Assembly: GCF_001571045.1 (NCBI RefSeq)
Contig: NZ_BCSV01000005.1
Span: 1-64,000 of the forward strand
From: Curtobacterium ammoniigenes NBRC 101786
Lineage (GTDB): Bacteria; Actinomycetota; Actinomycetes; Actinomycetales; Microbacteriaceae
Length of the DNA: 64,000 bases
Reading direction: 5' to 3'
Within the stretch, counting starts at the first letter, position 1; every line of letters starts with the position of its first letter. Shown piece by piece: positions 24,849 to 32,963 of this stretch. Both the position numbers and the translations under genes were made by a program. Below the pieces are notes generated by a model. It was not told where the DNA came from and made no database searches. It worked only from the letters and a program-made list of their open reading frames with translations.

Positions 24849-25996
24849 CCGGCAGCTGCCTGCAGCGCCGACAACGGTACCGCCCCGGCGAAGACCCGGC
24901 CGTCGGTGGTGATCAGCACCGTAACAAGCGAGGTCTGCACCGCGCGGCCGTCCGACACCGGCGTCGTGAGCTCATCGAGGAGGCGAGCCGAGCCACCCTT
25001 CCCAGTGTTCGACAGGCCCTTCGCCGCATCGGCGGGCAGCTGAACGATCGTGTTCCAGCCGGTCCCGGTCACCGTCGGCTTCGGACCGGTGCCCGCGTGC
25101 TTCGGCGTCTGCGTCGACGGGGTCGGAGCCGTTGACCCCTGGATGGTGCCCGGCGTCATCGAGTCGGGGTGCTTCTTCGTGGTCCCGTGCGGGTGCGCCG
25201 GCACAGCGTGGGTGGACACGTGCGCGCCCGAGGGGGGTGTGAACGAGAACAGGTTCGCCGCCGGGGTCGAGAAGTCGATGCTGGTGTAGGCGACGGAGAA
25301 CGCCGCGGCCTTCTGCCCCTTTGCGTCGATGCGAGCCGCGAGCGGCACACCCGTCTTCTGGTCGATCGAGAGGACGACATCGGCCACCAGGGTCGACGAG
25401 GACTTCGGCCGGAGCGTGATCTGCCATGCTGCGCGGCCAGCGACCGTGGACCGCGTCGGCGCGCTCACGTCGGTTGTCGGCGTGATCGCACTGATGGCGC
25501 GCTGCGCGATCGTCGTCGGCGTCTCCGTCGACGGCGCGGCCGGGGTCGCGCCGTTCCGCTTGGTCGGCAGTGTGTAATGGGTTGCGTCCTGGGTCTTCGA
25601 ATCCCAGGTCCAGACGCTTGCGCCGTTCACGATGACGTCTTGTTCCGCGAGTTGACCGAGGATCTGCACGCGCGCCTTGCTCGGGCCGTCGACGTAGACC
25701 CGCGCGTCGTGCGCCGCGGTCAGGAGCCCGAGCACGGAGGCCGCTCCGGCGCTCGCAGAGCCCGCCGGCGTCGCGACGCCGCTGGGAAGCGACGGGAGCC
25801 CGAGGTCCGTCGATTGGTGCACGCGGCCGGAGAAGGCCGAGGAACTGGACCGAGCGACGCTCGCGAGCACCTGCGCGGCGGTCGGCGAGCCTGCGGTCGA
25901 CGTCGTGGAACCGGTCGAGGCGAGCGCCGGTGCGGCGACCGCGCCGGCAATGACGACCGGGGCGATGGCCGCCGGAATCCACACAGAGCGTTTCAT
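24845..25996 (-). CDS. Secreted LolA-fold protein (DUF2092/LolA-like)
   Basis: This 383-aa protein has a signal peptide (KRSVWIPAAIAPVVIAGAVAAPALA) and a LolA-like beta-rich domain: QVLASVARSSSSAFSGRVH, VYVDGPSKARVQILGQLAEQDVIVNG, SVWTWDSKTQDATHYTLP and VLSIDQKTGVPLAARIDAKG. A Thr/Pro/Ser-rich linker (about residues 275-310) leads to a short C-terminal domain. Gram-positive LolA-fold proteins probably bind lipid or lipoprotein at the cell surface. The ATG at 25996 is followed by the only signal peptide in this frame. It is the first gene of the operon with the ABC pair. Confidence 0.78.
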   Translation of the reverse strand: MKRSVWIPAAIAPVVIAGAVAAPALASTGSTTSTAGSPTAAQVLASVARSSSSAFSGRVHQSTDLGLPSLPSGVATPAGSASAGAASVLGLLTAAHDARVYVDGPSKARVQILGQLAEQDVIVNGASVWTWDSKTQDATHYTLPTKRNGATPAAPSTETPTTIAQRAISAITPTTDVSAPTRSTVAGRAAWQITLRPKSSSTLVADVVLSIDQKTGVPLAARIDAKGQKAAAFSVAYTSIDFSTPAANLFSFTPPSGAHVSTHAVPAHPHGTTKKHPDSMTPGTIQGSTAPTPSTQTPKHAGTGPKPTVTGTGWNTIVQLPADAAKGLSNTGKGGSARLLDELTTPVSDGRAVQTSLVTVLITTDGRVFAGAVPLSALQAAAG

Positions 25997-26064
25997 GGTG
26001 TTCCTTGCTGAGTCGCTGAAGTGCGATGACGGTACAACGCTTGTCCGTGTGTGTCCTGACCGAC

Positions 26065-26589
26065 TCAGCGCGTGGCGCGGACATCCCACAGGTGATGGAT
26101 CGGATCGTGCAGCATGTACCGTGCAAGGGTCTCGACGGTGAACGCCGCGCCATCCGATCGGAAGCCCACTCGGCCGAGCGCATTGTCGGGCACGTCATCG
26201 AACGCCGCCGCCAGCGTGTGCGCGGCCTCCCCGAGGTCCCGCACGACCTCGCCCGGGTCCTGTTCGCCGTACCGGGCTTCGATCGCGGTGGCGTCCTGAT
26301 CCCAGTTCGGGAACGACGGCCCGTCCTCGTGCAGCATGAGCGCGAGCCGGTCGCCGAAGATGCGGTACACGTCGCGAACGTGCGCGGCGTACTCGAGGGG
26401 CGACCACGTCCGGTCATCGGGCCGCGCTCGCACGTCCGGCCGTTCCATTTCGGTCGGCCAGGCGCTCGCATTCGCAAGGATCAGTCCCGGGACAGCGCGG
26501 AAGCCGACCTCCCTGCCGTCATAGCCGCACTGCGCGCAGCGGCCGTCGATCACCCAGGTCCAGTCCTTGCGGTCCGGTTCGATGCTCAT
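26065..26589 (-). CDS. DinB family protein
   Basis: This 174-aa protein begins with a CAQCGYDG knuckle at about residue 18 and continues with a four-helix DinB-like bundle: WSPLEYAAHVRDVYRIFGDRLALML carries the first helix with its His, and ARYMLHDPIHHLWDVRA the last with metal-ligand type histidines. DinB proteins are mycothiol- or bacillithiol-dependent transferases or of unknown role. The start is the ATG at 26589, facing the histidine phosphatase gene with 59 bp between. Confidence 0.82.
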   Translation of the reverse strand: MSIEPDRKDWTWVIDGRCAQCGYDGREVGFRAVPGLILANASAWPTEMERPDVRARPDDRTWSPLEYAAHVRDVYRIFGDRLALMLHEDGPSFPNWDQDATAIEARYGEQDPGEVVRDLGEAAHTLAAAFDDVPDNALGRVGFRSDGAAFTVETLARYMLHDPIHHLWDVRATR

Positions 26590-26648
26590 ATCGTCCACGG
26601 TAGCGACGTTGCCCTCGGGGCAGAGAGGTCCGTTCGTATCGTGGAGCC

Positions 26649-27302
26649 ATGCGACTGCTCCTGATCCGGCACGGCCAGACCCCCGCGAACGTGGACGGCG
26701 TCCTCGATACGGCGACACCGGGACCCGGGCTCACGCCGCTCGGTCGTGAACAGGCTGCCGCGCTCCCTGCCGCACTGGCCCCGATCCGTATCGACCGAAT
26801 GGCGGTCTCGAGCCTTCGTCGAACCGCGGAGACGGCCGGCCCGTTGGCGGCAGCCGCGAAACTGATGCCCGTCGAGCATCCCGGGCTCGGTGAGATCGAG
26901 GCCGGGGAGCTCGAAGGGCGCAACGACCGGGCTGCGGTCGATCAGTATCTGGCGACCGCCGCGGCGTGGATACGCGGCGACCGCGCGGCGCGCATGCCGG
27001 GAGGCACGGACGGGCACGCCTTCTTCGCTCGCTTCGACGAGGCGGTCGCCTCGGTCACCGCGGGTGGGGCCTCGACGGTGGTCGTCGTCAGTCACGGCGC
27101 GGCGATTCGCGTCTGGGCGGGAGCGATCGCACGGAATGCGAGTGCGGCGGTCGCTGTCCAGCCGCTGGAGAACACCGGCATCGTCGAGCTCGACGGAACG
27201 CCCGGCGGCGGGTGGGAGCTCCTTCGATGGGCGAGTGCGCCCGCCGGAGGAGCGGCGTTCATCGATCGCGGTGCGCCGGACCCGACCGGCGAGCGCATCT
27301 GA
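26649..27302 (+). CDS. Histidine phosphatase family protein (phosphoglycerate mutase-like)
   Basis: This 217-aa protein has the catalytic RHG triad LLIRHGQTPAN at residues 4-14 and the second histidine in VVVVSHGAAIRVW near 150, with the conserved Glu in GEIEAGELEGR. Members dephosphorylate sugars, nucleotides or proteins; the substrate is not predictable. The ATG at 26649 is close to GGAG (2 nt), so it may be leaderless or poorly translated. Confidence 0.88.
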   Translation: MRLLLIRHGQTPANVDGVLDTATPGPGLTPLGREQAAALPAALAPIRIDRMAVSSLRRTAETAGPLAAAAKLMPVEHPGLGEIEAGELEGRNDRAAVDQYLATAAAWIRGDRAARMPGGTDGHAFFARFDEAVASVTAGGASTVVVVSHGAAIRVWAGAIARNASAAVAVQPLENTGIVELDGTPGGGWELLRWASAPAGGAAFIDRGAPDPTGERI

Positions 27303-27332
27303 GACGATGGCGCCCGCCGGTCGGACGATGGA

Positions 27333-29069
27333 TCAGACCGCGGAGGCGGTGAGCGGCACGATCACGCCGTGCGCCTCGCGCAGGACGTTCAGGGTGTCCT
27401 GGACCTCGGCGTCGCGGCGCGCGTGATCCCACCCGGCGGGGCCGGCCATTGCGTCGGCGAGCTCGGTGAGGAGTTCGATCGTCACGCCGCCGACGAAGGC
27501 GAGATTGGTGCGTCGGAGCACCACATCGCTGAGATGCACCGCCTGCTCGTGCGTGACGAAGAACCCGACCTCTGCACGCGTCAGTTCCGCGTCGGCCTCG
27601 AGCGGCTCGACGCCGGACTCGACGAGCACATCGATCACGACGGTCGCGCGGGTGCCGTAGCGGGTGAGCAGGCGATCGACGATCGCGGGGTCGATGCCAT
27701 CGCGATGCGCGCCGATCCATGTGGCCCGCGCCGTCTCGTCGGTGGGGAAGCCCTTGCCACCGCCGATCGGCATGCCCGCGGTGTCGACCGATCGACGCGT
27801 GCCGAGGCGCTTCGTAGCTTCGGTCGAGAGGTGCGCGGACAGGGCGCGGAACGTGGTCCACTTGCCGCCGACGAGGCTCAGGACCGCGGTCGCGGGAAGT
27901 CCGGCGATCGGCGTCTCGACGATGCGGTAGTCGCGCGACACGAATCCGGGTGCCGTGTCCTCGTGGCGCGGCAGCGGACGGATGCCCGAGTACCGATAGA
28001 CGATCTGCTCGCGGTGCAACGCGATCTGCGGGAATACGTGACGAACGAGTTCGAAGAAGTAGTCGACCTCTTCTTCGGTGCACACCGTCGGCTTCGCGGG
28101 GTCCGCGTCGATGTCGGTCGTTCCGATGAGGACCCGGCCCTTCAACGGATAGATGAGCACGATCCTGCCGTCGCTGTTCTCGAAGAACAGCTCGCGCCCC
28201 TTGGTGGCGGCGAGCAGCTCCGGATTGTCGACGACGATGTGTGAGCCCTTCGTGCCGCCCATGTACTGGGTTTCGCCGCCGAAGGCCGCGTTCGTCAGGT
28301 CGGTCCAGGGGCCGGATGCGTTGATGACGACCTCTGCGCTGACCACGAATTCCTCGCCGGTCTCGCGATCTCGGAGCAGGACACCGCCGTTCTTCGTGCC
28401 GATCGCTTCGACGTAGTTCGCCGCTCGAGCCGTGGACTGGGCTCCCGCGCCGCCGCCGGCGGTGATGCCGTCCTTGAGGACGTCGAGTGCCAGCCGCTCC
28501 GGCTCGTGCACCGATGCGTCGAAGTAGGTGCCCGTGTACTGCAGATCGTGGTTGAGGGCCGGCATGTCCTCGAGCGCGGCCTTCTTCGTGAGGAACCGGT
28601 GCTTCGGCACGGATCCGCCGTCCCGCGAGAACGAGTCGTAGATCGTCATGCCGATCTTGATGAGCAGCGCACCGCGCTCCTTCGTGGAGCGCTGCTTGTG
28701 CGTGAGCATGCGGAGCGGAGCGTTCATGATGCCCGAGAACGTCGAGAACACCGGCATCGTCGTCTGCAGCGGCTTGACGTAGTGCGGCGCGATCTTGATC
28801 AGCCCGTTGCGCTCCTGGACCGACTCGCGAACCAGTCGGAACTCACCGTTCTCGAGGTAGCGGATCCCGCCGTGGATCATGTGGCTCGAGGCCGCGGATG
28901 CGCCGGAGGCGTAGTCGTTGCGCTCGACGAGCACCACGTCGACACCCTGCAGTGCGAGGTCACGAAACGTTGCGATTCCGTTGATGCCGCCGCCGACGAT
29001 GAGGACCTGCGCGTTCGGCCGTGCGGTGATCGCGGTGACAGTGGCTCGTTGCGGTGTCTTCGTCGACAT
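27333..29069 (-). CDS. glpD: Aerobic glycerol-3-phosphate dehydrogenase
   Basis: This 578-aa FAD enzyme oxidises glycerol-3-phosphate to dihydroxyacetone phosphate at the membrane and passes electrons to quinone. The FAD motif VLIVGGGINGIATFRDLALQG is at residues about 22-42, followed by SSHMIHGGIRYLENGEFRLV, IGTTDIDADP and the GIRPLPR substrate-loop segment. The C-terminal 130 residues form the DAO_C domain. The ATG at 29069 follows GAGAAAG. It is divergent from a SorC-type regulator across 218 bp that hold paired operator-like boxes, so it is probably controlled by that regulator. RhaEW also makes dihydroxyacetone phosphate, so the two pathways meet there. Confidence 0.95.
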   Translation of the reverse strand: MSTKTPQRATVTAITARPNAQVLIVGGGINGIATFRDLALQGVDVVLVERNDYASGASAASSHMIHGGIRYLENGEFRLVRESVQERNGLIKIAPHYVKPLQTTMPVFSTFSGIMNAPLRMLTHKQRSTKERGALLIKIGMTIYDSFSRDGGSVPKHRFLTKKAALEDMPALNHDLQYTGTYFDASVHEPERLALDVLKDGITAGGGAGAQSTARAANYVEAIGTKNGGVLLRDRETGEEFVVSAEVVINASGPWTDLTNAAFGGETQYMGGTKGSHIVVDNPELLAATKGRELFFENSDGRIVLIYPLKGRVLIGTTDIDADPAKPTVCTEEEVDYFFELVRHVFPQIALHREQIVYRYSGIRPLPRHEDTAPGFVSRDYRIVETPIAGLPATAVLSLVGGKWTTFRALSAHLSTEATKRLGTRRSVDTAGMPIGGGKGFPTDETARATWIGAHRDGIDPAIVDRLLTRYGTRATVVIDVLVESGVEPLEADAELTRAEVGFFVTHEQAVHLSDVVLRRTNLAFVGGVTIELLTELADAMAGPAGWDHARRDAEVQDTLNVLREAHGVIVPLTASAV

Positions 29070-29149
29070 GATCGTCTTGTCGCTTTCTCGTGGGGCGAAT
29101 GCGGAATACATCGATCGTGCGCCGTCGCGCGCAGTGCGAGCAACTCGCG

Positions 29150-29163
29150 TGCACAAATGTGCA
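29150..29163. promoter_or_regulatory. SorC-type operator-like box 1
   Basis: TGCACAAATGTGCA is a perfect inverted repeat with 6-bp arms (TGCACA / TGTGCA) and a 2-nt centre, in the glpD / SorC intergenic region. Reading both boxes together gives the shared form TGCAC-N4-GTGCA. Confidence 0.6.
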
Positions 29164-29225
29164 AAGATGCGACGGGACGGCGCGGACGCACGAGGATGAC
29201 CAGTGGTTCGCGCCGCCGAGGACCG

Positions 29226-29239
29226 TGCACGATAGTGCA
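29226..29239. promoter_or_regulatory. SorC-type operator-like box 2
   Basis: TGCACGATAGTGCA has the same TGCAC-N4-GTGCA form as box 1 and lies 76 bp from it, 49 bp before the regulator start codon. Two copies of the same 14-bp dyad in one intergenic region are strong evidence for a cognate binding site. Confidence 0.6.
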
Positions 29240-29287
29240 GCGCGAATCGCGGGTGCGCCGCAGCAGCGCGGTCATGGAAGGAGCGGC

Positions 29288-30247
29288 ATGAGCGACGCGG
29301 GACAGGGCATTCGTTCGCAGCAAGCGTTGCGAGCAGCGCACCTCTATTACATGCAAGACCTCACGATGGAGGCGATCGCCGACGAACTCGGCATGTCTCG
29401 GTCGTCGGTGTCGCGCCTCCTGAAATATGCCCGCGAGACCGGCCTCGTCGACATTCAGATCCGATCGCCGCTCGACCAGGCGGCGGCCCTCAGCCGACGG
29501 CTCCGGCAGCGGTTCGGCGTCCACGCGCACGTCGTGCCCGTGCCGGACCACACGAGCGATGTGGAGCGGTTGGAACGGGTGGCCCTGTCAGCCGCTCGGA
29601 TCCTCACCCAGTACATCGAGTCGAACATGATCATCGGCATCTCCTGGGGATCGACGATGAGCGCGGTGAGCCGCTTCCTCGTTCCGAAGACCACGTACGG
29701 CAGCACCATCGTGCAGATGAACGGCGCGGCGAACACGCGGACCACGGGCATCGTCTACGCATCGGAGATCCTCCGACGGTTCGGCGAGGCCTACGGCGCC
29801 GTCGTCCAGCAGTTCCCGGTGCCGGCCTTCTTCGACGACCCCGCGACGAAGGAGGCGCTGTTCCGGGAGCGGAGCATCCGTCGCGTGCTCGATCTGCACG
29901 AGCGCATGGATCTCGTCGTATTCGGGGTCGGTGCACCGCAGGCGCCCGTCCCGAGTCACGTGTACTCGGGCGGATACCTCGACCCGGAGGACCGCGACGA
30001 GCTCGCGCGCGAGCATGTGGTCGGCGATGTGGCCACGGTCTTCTTCCGCGCCGACGGCTCGTGGCGCGATATCGGCGTGAACGCCCGCGCGGGCGGCCCG
30101 GATCTCGACACCATCAAGCGAGCGCCGCGGCGCGTCTGCGTCGTCGCCGGTCGCTCGAAGGTTGCGAGTCTGCAGGGTGCGCTCGCGGCAGACCTCGTCA
30201 CCGACCTGATCATCGACGAGAGCGCTGGTCAGGGACTGCTCGAGTAG
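29288..30247 (+). CDS. SorC/DeoR-type sugar-binding transcriptional regulator
   Basis: This 319-aa regulator has an N-terminal helix-turn-helix (MEAIADELGMSRSSVSRLLKYARE, residues about 27-50) and the SorC C-terminal domain, which binds phosphorylated sugars: GISWGSTMSAVSRFL, VQMNGAANTRTTGI, DLVVFGVGAP and CVVAGRSKVASLQGAL. The ATG at 29288 follows GGAAGGAG. The divergent glpD and the two boxes between them suggest that it regulates glpD and itself; glycerol-3-phosphate or dihydroxyacetone phosphate is the likely ligand by inference. Confidence 0.9.
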   Translation: MSDAGQGIRSQQALRAAHLYYMQDLTMEAIADELGMSRSSVSRLLKYARETGLVDIQIRSPLDQAAALSRRLRQRFGVHAHVVPVPDHTSDVERLERVALSAARILTQYIESNMIIGISWGSTMSAVSRFLVPKTTYGSTIVQMNGAANTRTTGIVYASEILRRFGEAYGAVVQQFPVPAFFDDPATKEALFRERSIRRVLDLHERMDLVVFGVGAPQAPVPSHVYSGGYLDPEDRDELAREHVVGDVATVFFRADGSWRDIGVNARAGGPDLDTIKRAPRRVCVVAGRSKVASLQGALAADLVTDLIIDESAGQGLLE

Positions 30248-30310
30248 TAGGTCGGGCCCCGCGGCGATCGAGCCTGGTGTCCGTGCCGCGCGTACGGCAG
30301 GCTGGGGAGC

Positions 30311-31699
30311 ATGAGTGCCTTCGTCGATCACCTCCGCGCCGAGCTGGGCACCGATCGGGACATCGTGCGCGACGACGACGACGCACTGCAGGCCGCTCGG
30401 GTGGACAAGTCAGGCCTGCCCGCACCGGGCGTGCCCGTGTGCGTGGTCGGGGCGCTGACGCCCGAGCAGGTGCAGATCGTGATGCGTGCTTGCAGCCTCT
30501 ACCGGGTTCCGGTCGTGCCGCGCGGCGCCGGGACGGGGCTCGCCGGCGGCGCCACGGCCATCGACGGCAGCGTGGTCCTCGATCTCTCGGGCATGCGGCG
30601 CATCGTCCGGCTCGACCCCGACAACGAGCTCGCCGTGGTCGAGCCCGGGGTGCTCAACGCCGACCTCAGCGCCGCCGCCGCACCGTTCGGACTTCGCTTC
30701 GCGCCGGACCCGGCGAGTGCCGCGATCGCCACGGTCGGCGGGAACATCGCGACGAACGCCGGCGGCCTCCGGTGCGTCAAGTACGGCGTGACCCGGGAGG
30801 CTGTCCTCGCGCTGGACGTCGTGCTCGCGGACGGCAGACGCATCTCCACCGGCCGCACCACGGTCAAGGGCGTCGCCGGCCTCGATCTGACAGCGTTGCT
30901 CGTCGGGTCGGAGGGCACGCTCGGCGTGATCGTCGGAGCGACGGTGCGACTCGTACCCGTTCCCCGCGGATCCGTGCACACTGTTGCCGCAGCCTTTCCC
31001 GATGTGACCGCGGCCGCCGCCGGAGCGTCGGCAGTCACATCGACCGTCGAGCGCCCTGCGCTCCTCGAGCTCCTCGATGCGGCATCGCTCGAGCGAATCG
31101 GTGCACTGCTCGGGGCGAGCGTGATGGCGGATGCGATGGGCGCCTCCTGGTCGGGGGATGCATTCCTGCTCGCGCAGTTCGACGGCCCGGGTGCGGAGGA
31201 GGCTGCGGCAGCCGCGGCGCGCGCGCTCGGCCTCGCGGGCGGCGAGGTGCGGCTGGCTCCTGACGCCGACGCGGGTGAGCGGCTCGTTGCGATTCGCCGG
31301 GCGTTCCATCCGGCGATGGAGCAGTTCGGAAGCGTCCTCATCGAGGACGTGTGCGTGCCGCGGAGCAGGCTCGCGGACATGTTCCACGCGATCGAAGCGA
31401 TCGGCGCACGGCACGGCATCGTGATCCCGACCGTCGCTCACGCTGGTGATGGCAACCTGCACCCGAATTTCGTGTTCGAGGGCAGTGAGGTCCCGGAGGA
31501 GGTGTGGCTGGCCGCCGACGAGATGTTCCGTGCGGCCCTCGAGCTCGGCGGCACGCTCACCGGCGAGCACGGCGTCGGGACGCTCAAGGCCCGGTGGCTG
31601 CGCGACGAGATCGGCGATGACCTGCTCGCGTTACAGCGCGGGATCAAGGAACTGTTCGACCCGCTCCGAATTCTCAACCCCGGACGCGTCTTCGGCTGA
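30311..31699 (+). CDS. FAD-linked 2-hydroxyacid dehydrogenase (GlcD/D-lactate dehydrogenase type)
   Basis: This 462-aa flavoprotein has the PCMH-type FAD domain (VVPRGAGTGLAGGA, LDLSGMRRIVRLDPDN, TVGGNIATNAGGLRCVKYGVTREAVL) and the FAD-oxidase C domain ending in TGEHGVGTLKARWL and DPLRILNPGRVF. This is the GlcD / D-lactate dehydrogenase family, which oxidises glycolate or D-2-hydroxy acids. The partner GlcE and GlcF subunits are absent, so it resembles the single-subunit D-lactate dehydrogenases. It lies 63 bp after the SorC gene on the same strand and might be co-transcribed with it. Confidence 0.88.
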   Translation: MSAFVDHLRAELGTDRDIVRDDDDALQAARVDKSGLPAPGVPVCVVGALTPEQVQIVMRACSLYRVPVVPRGAGTGLAGGATAIDGSVVLDLSGMRRIVRLDPDNELAVVEPGVLNADLSAAAAPFGLRFAPDPASAAIATVGGNIATNAGGLRCVKYGVTREAVLALDVVLADGRRISTGRTTVKGVAGLDLTALLVGSEGTLGVIVGATVRLVPVPRGSVHTVAAAFPDVTAAAAGASAVTSTVERPALLELLDAASLERIGALLGASVMADAMGASWSGDAFLLAQFDGPGAEEAAAAAARALGLAGGEVRLAPDADAGERLVAIRRAFHPAMEQFGSVLIEDVCVPRSRLADMFHAIEAIGARHGIVIPTVAHAGDGNLHPNFVFEGSEVPEEVWLAADEMFRAALELGGTLTGEHGVGTLKARWLRDEIGDDLLALQRGIKELFDPLRILNPGRVFG

Positions 31700-31841
31700 A
31701 CATCTGCGCGAATTCCGCCCCCTGTGTTGCTGATTGTTCGGCCCCCACCGGCCGCCTCCCGCAGTGTGGATGAATTGCCGAGTCAGAGCGGCGCCCTCGT
31801 CCCATCAGAGCGAGTGCCGACGGTCCACGAAGGAGTCCACC

Positions 31842-32954
31842 ATGCTGATCGGCGTCCCGACCGAGGTCAAGAACAACGAGTTCCGGGTCGCGGCCACGCC
31901 CGGCGGCGTCGCCGAACTCACCCTGCACGGCCACGAGGTGCTCGTGCAGCGCGGAGCGGGAGCGGGGTCCGCGTTTCCCGACGCTGAGTTCGAGTCGGCC
32001 GGCGCAATGCTCGTCGATGACGCCGACGAGGTGTGGGAGCGCGCAGACCTCGTCCTCAAAGTGAAGGAGCCGACGCCGGCCGAGTACCACCGGCTCCGCG
32101 GCGACCAGATCCTGTTCACCTATCTGCACCTTGCCGCGGATCGGCCGCTCACGGACGCGCTGATCGCCTCCGGAACCACCGCGATCGCCTACGAGACGGT
32201 GCAACTCGCCGATCGATCGCTGCCGCTCCTGTCGCCGATGTCCGAGATCGCCGGCCGACTCGCCCCACAGGTCGGTGCGCACCACCTCATGCGCACCATG
32301 GGCGGTCGCGGCCTGCTGCTCGGAGGCGTTCCGGGCACCCCGAAGGGCCGGGTCGTGGTGATCGGCGGCGGCGTCGCGGGAGAGCACGCGGCCGAGATCG
32401 CGCTCGGCCTCGGTGCCGAGGTCACGATCCTCGACATCGACCTGCCCCGGCTTCGGAGGCTCGACGCACGGTTCGCGGGCCGGGTCACCACCCTGCGGTC
32501 CAGCTCCTACGCCATCGCGGAGTCGCTCCGCACGGCCGATCTCGTCATCGGGTCGGTGCTCATTCCCGGTGCCGCAGCACCCAAGCTCGTCACCGACGCG
32601 ATGGTCGCGGACATGCGCCCGGGTGCGGTGCTCGTGGACATCGCGATCGACCAGGGTGGGTGCTTCGAGGGCTCGCGGCCGACGACCCACGACGCCCCGA
32701 CCTTCGCGGTGCATGACGCGGTCTACTACTGCGTCGCCAACATGCCGGGCGCCGTGCCGCGGACGTCCACGATCTCGCTGACCAACGCGACCCTGCCGTA
32801 CGTGCTCGCGATCGCGGGGAACGGCTGGGAGCGGGCGCTCGCAGCGGACCCTGCGCTCCGGGCAGGGCTGAACGTGCACGCGGGCCGCGTCGTGCATCCT
32901 GCCGTCGCGGCGGCGCACGGTCTGCCGCACGAGGAGGTCCTCCCCGCTCGATAG
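31842..32954 (+). CDS. ald: Alanine dehydrogenase
   Basis: This 370-aa enzyme catalyses reversible NAD-dependent deamination of L-alanine to pyruvate. The N-terminus IGVPTEVKNNEFRVAATPGGV is diagnostic. LVLKVKEP carries the substrate lysine and FTYLHLA the catalytic histidine, and VVVIGGGVAGEHAAEIALGLGA is the NAD site. The ATG at 31842 follows AAGGAG by 6 nt. The 142 bp upstream are non-coding, and I see no clear regulator site in them. Confidence 0.95.
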   Translation: MLIGVPTEVKNNEFRVAATPGGVAELTLHGHEVLVQRGAGAGSAFPDAEFESAGAMLVDDADEVWERADLVLKVKEPTPAEYHRLRGDQILFTYLHLAADRPLTDALIASGTTAIAYETVQLADRSLPLLSPMSEIAGRLAPQVGAHHLMRTMGGRGLLLGGVPGTPKGRVVVIGGGVAGEHAAEIALGLGAEVTILDIDLPRLRRLDARFAGRVTTLRSSSYAIAESLRTADLVIGSVLIPGAAAPKLVTDAMVADMRPGAVLVDIAIDQGGCFEGSRPTTHDAPTFAVHDAVYYCVANMPGAVPRTSTISLTNATLPYVLAIAGNGWERALAADPALRAGLNVHAGRVVHPAVAAAHGLPHEEVLPAR

Positions 32955-32963
32955 GCTGAGGAC

